55,106 bases of DNA from IMG/VR virus record IMGVR_UViG_3300033571_001224, positions 1 through 55,106 of that record; one strand, written 5' to 3'. Numbering within the stretch: the first letter of the stretch is position 1; each line of letters begins with the position of its first letter. A program made the translations under genes and the position numbers. Shown piece after piece: positions 52,530 through 55,106 of the stretch. Under the pieces are notes generated by a model that was given only the letters and a program-made list of their open reading frames with translations, did not search any database and was not told where the DNA came from. The DNA is from a virus.

Positions 52530-52554
52530 AACTCAAGTTTACGGAGACTGAATC

Positions 52555-52971
52555 ATGTCTATCGACCGTGCTACTTTCGTTCGCGTTGCTTCCGCCTGCA
52601 ACTTGTCCGCTGCTTTCTCGGACACTCTCGCTAGCGGCAAGGGTCGGACGGCTACGGGGAAGGTGGATTGCCGAAAGTTTGCTGCCCTGATGGAGAAGGT
52701 GGCATTTATGTACGGCAAGGATTGTGCGTCCAAGTACTTCATGCTGCCTATCCTGCTTGCCAAGGCAGGTATCCCGGCGGATGCTTTCCGGTGGCGTGGC
52801 AATGCCACGGAGGGTATCGAAGCCCATCCGGCGGCTGAAGTGTTCCAGACTCTTTGCACGGAGTACCTGCAGGGTCTGTATCCCTACGAAACTTGGGAGA
52901 CGGCATCGTCTGCTCCGCAGGTTCGCCGCAAGGATATCCCGTCCGATATCCTCGCCACGCTCGATATCTAA
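52555..52971 (+). CDS. Hypothetical 138-aa protein, first gene of the right-end group
   Basis: I do not recognise this protein. It has a helical N-terminal part, a cysteine-containing middle (KVDCRKF and KDCASKYF) and an acidic-aromatic stretch near the C-terminus (YLQGLYPYETWE). No membrane segment. CGGAGACTGAATC precedes the ATG. Codon use is more GC-rich than in the late genes. It follows the structured non-coding region and a GC-rich hairpin follows it, so it probably belongs to early, host-takeover genes. Confidence 0.7.
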   Translation: MSIDRATFVRVASACNLSAAFSDTLASGKGRTATGKVDCRKFAALMEKVAFMYGKDCASKYFMLPILLAKAGIPADAFRWRGNATEGIEAHPAAEVFQTLCTEYLQGLYPYETWETASSAPQVRRKDIPSDILATLDI

Positions 52972-52999
52972 TCGGGCCGTCTATCCCCGCAGGGGGATG

Positions 53000-53037
53000 G
53001 ACGCTAGGGTATCCCCTGCGGGGGATGCTCTAGCGTC
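53000..53037 (+). other. Nested GC-rich hairpin
   Basis: GACGCTAG (53000-53007) pairs with CTAGCGTC (53030-53037), and inside it GTATCCCC pairs with GGGGGATGC. CCCCGCAGGGGGAT just upstream (52985-52998) is complementary to the inner part, so two alternative folds exist. No T run follows. Confidence 0.7.
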
Positions 53038-53069
53038 TATCCGCTCGCCATCAATCCGAAAGAACCCCA

Positions 53070-53390
53070 ATGCAGGCTTTCCAGAAGAACGTGCTTGAGA
53101 TGTATGTCCGCCGTGCAATGCAGACTGGAACTATGGCAGACGCTGCTATTGCTGCGGACTATCTCTGCAAGGTATCAGGCAGTTCCTATGCGAACTGCAT
53201 GGCTGCTCTTTGCAAGGCATACGGTATCCGCCATGCGGATCGTATCTGCAAGGATCGTCCGGGCATGTATGTATCCAAAGATCCTGCACGGGAATTGGCT
53301 GCAGGATGTATCGTCAAGTTTGACAAGGAAACTATCTCCGTGAAGCGTATCCCGGAGGTTGTTCCCGCTGCCATTCTGATGGCCATCTAA
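53070..53390 (+). CDS. Hypothetical 106-aa protein
   Basis: I do not recognise this protein. It is helical in the first 60 residues, with four cysteines (YLCKV, NCMAAL, LCKAYG and RICKD), and beta-like near the end (CIVKFDKETISVKRI). No membrane segment. The ATG has only a weak purine-rich sequence upstream (GAAAGAACCCCA). It shares the GC-richer codon use of its neighbours. Function unknown; probable early gene. Confidence 0.65.
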   Translation: MQAFQKNVLEMYVRRAMQTGTMADAAIAADYLCKVSGSSYANCMAALCKAYGIRHADRICKDRPGMYVSKDPARELAAGCIVKFDKETISVKRIPEVVPAAILMAI

Positions 53391-53403
53391 CCGGAGGCAA
53401 ACA

Positions 53404-53661
53404 ATGACTACGCACACTTACCGTGGCAAGGTTCTCGTCTGCAAGTTCAATCGGACGCATAGGGATACCCGCAACAATGAGGTGGGAACTATGTGGTTTG
53501 AAACTTTGCAGGGTTACTTGGTGGCCGATGCTAATGCGCCTACCTTTGATGACGCATTCATTGATGACATTGCCTATGAGCATGTCAAGGATTACTTCCA
53601 CCAGTTTGCGGACAATGCTACCCCGGAACAATATGTGTTGGTTGGTTCCGAGGAGAACTAA
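53404..53661 (+). CDS. Hypothetical 85-aa acidic protein
   Basis: I do not recognise this protein. It has a basic, beta-like first third (RGKVLVCKFNRTHRD) and an acidic remainder (FDDAFIDDIAYEHV). Small acidic early proteins in phages often mimic DNA or inhibit host enzymes, but nothing specific shows that here. CGGAGG lies 6 bases before the ATG. It begins 13 bases after the previous stop and is followed by two GAAA-loop hairpins. Confidence 0.7.
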   Translation: MTTHTYRGKVLVCKFNRTHRDTRNNEVGTMWFETLQGYLVADANAPTFDDAFIDDIAYEHVKDYFHQFADNATPEQYVLVGSEEN

Positions 53662-53666
53662 ACTTT

Positions 53667-53696
53667 GGTATGCCATAGGGAAACCTATGGTATGCC
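53667..53696 (+). other. 13-bp hairpin with GAAA loop, first of a pair
   Basis: GGTATGCCATAGG and CCTATGGTATGCC pair with two wobbles around GAAA, followed by TTTCC. It shares the 14-base word TAGGGAAACCTATG (53677-53690) with the next hairpin (53772-53785). Terminator activity is possible but the T run is short. Confidence 0.75.
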
Positions 53697-53762
53697 TTTC
53701 CAACTAGGGGTGCGCGGCTAGACCATTCCACCCCGCCCAGTGTCGTTGTGTTACAACCCAAC

Positions 53763-53793
53763 GGGATAGCGTAGGGAAACCTATGCTATTCCC
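53763..53793 (+). other. Hairpin with GAAA loop, second of a pair
   Basis: GGGATAGCGTAGG and CCTATGCTATTCCC pair with a bulge and a wobble around GAAA. Same loop and flanks as the hairpin at 53667. The 183-base gap between the two genes holds only these hairpins and the leader repeat. Confidence 0.7.
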
Positions 53794-53814
53794 ATTAGTC
53801 CGAATGAATCCCAT

Positions 53815-53847
53815 ATCCGGCTATGCCGGGAAAGGTATGAGACAATG
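53815..53847 (+). repeat. Repeated gene leader, copy 1
   Basis: This 33-base leader contains CCGGCTATGCCGG (a small hairpin), GAAAGG as ribosome binding site, then TGAGACA and the ATG of the next gene. It matches 54165-54197 at all but two positions. Confidence 0.85.
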
Positions 53848-54165
53848 AAGGTTTCCGAATCTGTTTGTGTTGGTTCCGATGCTGTTGCCAATGCTTTCTT
53901 TGCGGGGGATACGCTTGTTCTGTATACCGCGCATGATGGTAAGACAACGGTTCGTATCTCTGGCAATGAGGGTTTCATGGCGGGTAATCAAGTTACCTTT
54001 GATACCCGGAATGCCGCAATCAAGTTTGTGAAGGATGCTGCTCATGGTTTGCCAATGCAGTATAACAAGCAAACTAATACATACAATCGCAGGGAACTTA
54101 CCCGTGTTCGCCTTTGCTTCATGGATGGATGGGCCACCATGAATACCAACGGAGAAGGTTTCTAA
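53845..54165 (+). CDS. Hypothetical 106-aa protein with repeated leader
   Basis: I do not recognise this protein. It is beta-rich (DTLVLYTAHDGKTTVRISG), with a central helix (NAAIKFVKDAAHGL), and ends in an aromatic and Gly-rich tail (FMDGWATMNTNGEGF). Two cysteines, no membrane segment. The start is well supported by GAAAGG in the repeated leader. The following gene has almost the same leader, suggesting matched translation of the two proteins or a past duplication of regulatory DNA. Confidence 0.7.
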   Translation: MKVSESVCVGSDAVANAFFAGDTLVLYTAHDGKTTVRISGNEGFMAGNQVTFDTRNAAIKFVKDAAHGLPMQYNKQTNTYNRRELTRVRLCFMDGWATMNTNGEGF

Positions 54166-54197
54166 TCCGGCTATGCCGAGAAAGGTTTGAGACAATG
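54165..54197 (+). repeat. Repeated gene leader, copy 2
   Basis: Second copy of the leader at 53815-53847, with two differences (one G to A in the stem, one A to T). It begins at the last base of the previous stop codon and ends with the ATG at 54195. Confidence 0.85.
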
Positions 54198-54509
54198 GCA
54201 ACCATCGCTTTGATTCAGGACTCTGCGGATAAGCCCTATGCCCTGCTGTGCGCTATCCATGACGATGCCGTGGAAAGTGTGGAGGCTATCAAGAATGTGA
54301 TTGAAGAAGCCTATCGGTGGACTATCCCCGGCCATGTCACGGACTATGTGACCCTGAAGGTTACTAGTGGCAAGAAGTCTAATGAGTTTGTGGTGGAGGC
54401 TACGGAACACATGGATTGCGTGGACAATGAAGGCCATGACTATGTGGAGTATCGTACCTTCACTATGCCCGTCATCGTCAAGTCTGTCCCTACTTTTGGA
54501 AAGGAATAA
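54195..54509 (+). CDS. Hypothetical 104-aa acidic protein
   Basis: I do not recognise this protein. It is acidic with a helix (DAVESVEAIKNVIEEAYRW) followed by a beta-like half (DYVTLKVTSGKKSNEFVVEA and YVEYRTFTMPVIV). The frame opens earlier, at ATG 54114 inside the previous gene, but the repeated leader with GAAAGG clearly marks ATG 54195. One base separates its stop from the next ATG. Probable early gene. Confidence 0.7.
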   Translation: MATIALIQDSADKPYALLCAIHDDAVESVEAIKNVIEEAYRWTIPGHVTDYVTLKVTSGKKSNEFVVEATEHMDCVDNEGHDYVEYRTFTMPVIVKSVPTFGKE

Positions 54510-54510
54510 C

Positions 54511-54762
54511 ATGTCTACTGATAACACGGGATACTTGGTTGAGAAGATCAAGACTGCGCTTATGTCCAATCCTAATATGGACATTGTTGTTAGTCGTGCA
54601 ATGGCTAAGTTTGTCCAGAATCTGTACGATCTGGATGTGTCTAACACCAAGGTGATTGAGGCACAGAGGGCTGTGATTGCTAATCAGAAGGATCTGATTG
54701 AGAATCTGAAGAAGCATAACAACGATCAGGCTAACATTAAGTGGACCAATATCACCATCTAA
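54511..54762 (+). CDS. Hypothetical 83-aa helical protein
   Basis: I do not recognise this protein. It is all-helical in appearance: LVEKIKTALMSNPNMDI, MAKFVQNLYDL and a coiled-coil C-terminal half (VIEAQRAVIANQKDLIENL). No cysteines or membrane segment. AAAGGA upstream and the position one base after the previous stop support ATG 54511 over an earlier ATG at 54367. Confidence 0.7.
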   Translation: MSTDNTGYLVEKIKTALMSNPNMDIVVSRAMAKFVQNLYDLDVSNTKVIEAQRAVIANQKDLIENLKKHNNDQANIKWTNITI

Positions 54763-54775
54763 CTGGAGAAATAAT

Positions 54776-54868
54776 ATGTCTACCTTTCTTCTGATTGGTG
54801 TGGCTTTGCTTGGAATCTTTGGGGTATATACCCTTCTTTGGTGTGCTGAAGAGAACAAGAATCTTTAA
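54776..54868 (+). CDS. 30-aa membrane microprotein
   Basis: ATG 54776 opens a 30-residue ORF with one hydrophobic helix (TFLLIGVALLGIFGVYTLLW) and a charged end (CAEENKNL). TGGAGAAATAAT provides a binding site. It lies between two small genes with 12-13 base gaps on each side, which is normal spacing here. Small membrane proteins of this size are frequent among early phage genes; function unknown. Confidence 0.6.
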   Translation: MSTFLLIGVALLGIFGVYTLLWCAEENKNL

Positions 54869-54880
54869 AGGAGATGAACA

Positions 54881-55090
54881 ATGGATAACAAGGTTGTTGC
54901 CAAGAATCTTGGCGGGGTTGTTGTTTCGGGTAAGTATCTTGATAGGCTTTGCAAGATGGTGATTGCGGACAATCCTTATCTTGATAAGGAGTCTGCAGAG
55001 ATTCTTTGCCGACACATTGATGATCTTCGTGCTACGCTTGGTATTCAAGATGATACCATTGTAGCACTAAAGAATCAGAAGCACCCCTAA
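54881..55090 (+). CDS. Hypothetical 69-aa protein
   Basis: I do not recognise this protein. It has a short beta-like start (NLGGVVVSGKYLDRL) and helical, charged remainder (KESAEILCRHIDDLRATLG). Two cysteines, no membrane segment. AAAGGAG about 8 bases before the ATG is strong. It is the last complete gene in the window; another gene starts 12 bases further on. Confidence 0.7.
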   Translation: MDNKVVAKNLGGVVVSGKYLDRLCKMVIADNPYLDKESAEILCRHIDDLRATLGIQDDTIVALKNQKHP

Positions 55091-55102
55091 CTGGAGACAA
55101 CA

Positions 55103-55106
55103 ATGC
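55103..55106 (+). CDS. Start of a further gene, cut by the window edge
   Basis: An ATG at 55103-55105 follows TGGAG (55092-55096) with 6 bases between, the same spacing as in the preceding genes. Only the start codon is inside the window, so nothing can be said about the product. Confidence 0.45.

Larger units (their letters stand above)
51360..52554. other. 1.2-kb non-coding region rich in inverted repeats
   Basis: No gene could be supported here. It separates the late genes from a run of small genes and holds many potential hairpins, repeated words (GGTTATCGGAC at 51887 and 51915; CTAACGGGAACG at 52157 and 52267) and a cluster of CCTAGG palindromes. Likely roles are late termination, early promoters, non-coding RNAs or the packaging region, none of them proven. 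I saw no convincing -35/-10 pair and no tRNA. Confidence 0.7.

Noticed and set aside
51360-52554. tRNA or CRISPR elements in the structured region
   Set aside because: No cloverleaf with the conserved T-loop and anticodon arms, and the repeats are not regularly spaced with unique spacers.
52152-52859. Several overlapping minus-strand frames over the structured non-coding region and first right-end gene
   Set aside because: They overlap one another and the plus-strand gene at 52555, lack binding sites and show no recognisable protein features; inverted repeats keep frames open by chance.

Overview
The window is one long, densely packed, single-direction (all + strand) segment of a tailed double-stranded DNA phage. 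It encodes a T7-style virion: portal, scaffold, capsid, two tail tubular proteins, a T7-like tail fibre N-terminus, a terminase pair and very large internal virion proteins. It also has a T7-style replication set: gp2.5-like SSB, gp4-like primase-helicase, family A polymerase and a gp6-like exonuclease. That set indicates a short-tailed podovirus, and the lipoprotein-type lysis gene and T7-like architecture suggest a Gram-negative host. Several things separate it from classical T7. No single-subunit RNA polymerase is visible in the 55 kb. It carries ThyX, a deaminase, a dUTPase and a cobalamin-dependent class II ribonucleotide reductase. The internal virion protein genes lie after the terminase. 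This resembles marine and environmental T7-like podoviruses that lack an RNA polymerase, but the exact family is inferred. No integrase, repressor, CRISPR array or tRNA gene was seen.

Layout. 1-4.3 kb: metallophosphoesterase, an unexpected citrate-synthase-like protein, SSB, RusA resolvase, ThyX, deaminase and small genes, closed by a terminator. 4.3-10.3 kb: primase-helicase (with an internal second start), DNA polymerase, a DUF4406 protein, a possible cysteine peptidase, a dNMP kinase and a 5'-3' exonuclease. 10.3-12.8 kb: dUTPase and class II RNR. 12.8-16.2 kb: small head genes and the portal. 16.2-20.1 kb: an adsorption-type cassette (two proteins sharing an N-terminal tag, a lectin-like protein and a glycine-rich fibre) sitting between portal and scaffold. 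20.2-26.5 kb: scaffold, capsid and tail tube proteins, with structured RNA elements around the capsid gene. 26.5-32.3 kb: a 1570-aa tail fibre, lysis-type membrane proteins and a small terminase subunit. 32.4-51.4 kb: large terminase, a sulfotransferase-like protein and four internal virion proteins, the last 3530 aa long. 51.4-52.55 kb: a 1.2-kb non-coding region crowded with inverted repeats. 52.55-55.1 kb: a run of small unknown genes, probably early genes, separated by GNRA-loop hairpins and repeated leaders.

How it works together. Deaminase, dUTPase and ThyX supply dTMP, and RNR and dNMP kinase supply the other dNTP precursors. The polymerase, primase-helicase, SSB, RusA and exonuclease replicate and process the DNA. 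The terminase packages it through the portal into the capsid. The internal virion proteins are probably ejected into the host at infection.

The most interesting item is the 3530-aa virion protein. It contains a zinc-metallopeptidase HExxH site, an ADP-ribosyltransferase domain of the polyvalent-protein type, and a segment resembling sigma factor regions 2 and 4. This would be a delivered multi-effector from a phage with no visible RNA polymerase of its own. Other leads are the citrate-synthase-like protein with altered catalytic residues, a cluster of CCTAGG palindromes, a 13-base match to the complement of the 16S rRNA tail with no following gene, and a short leader ORF coupled to the dUTPase gene.
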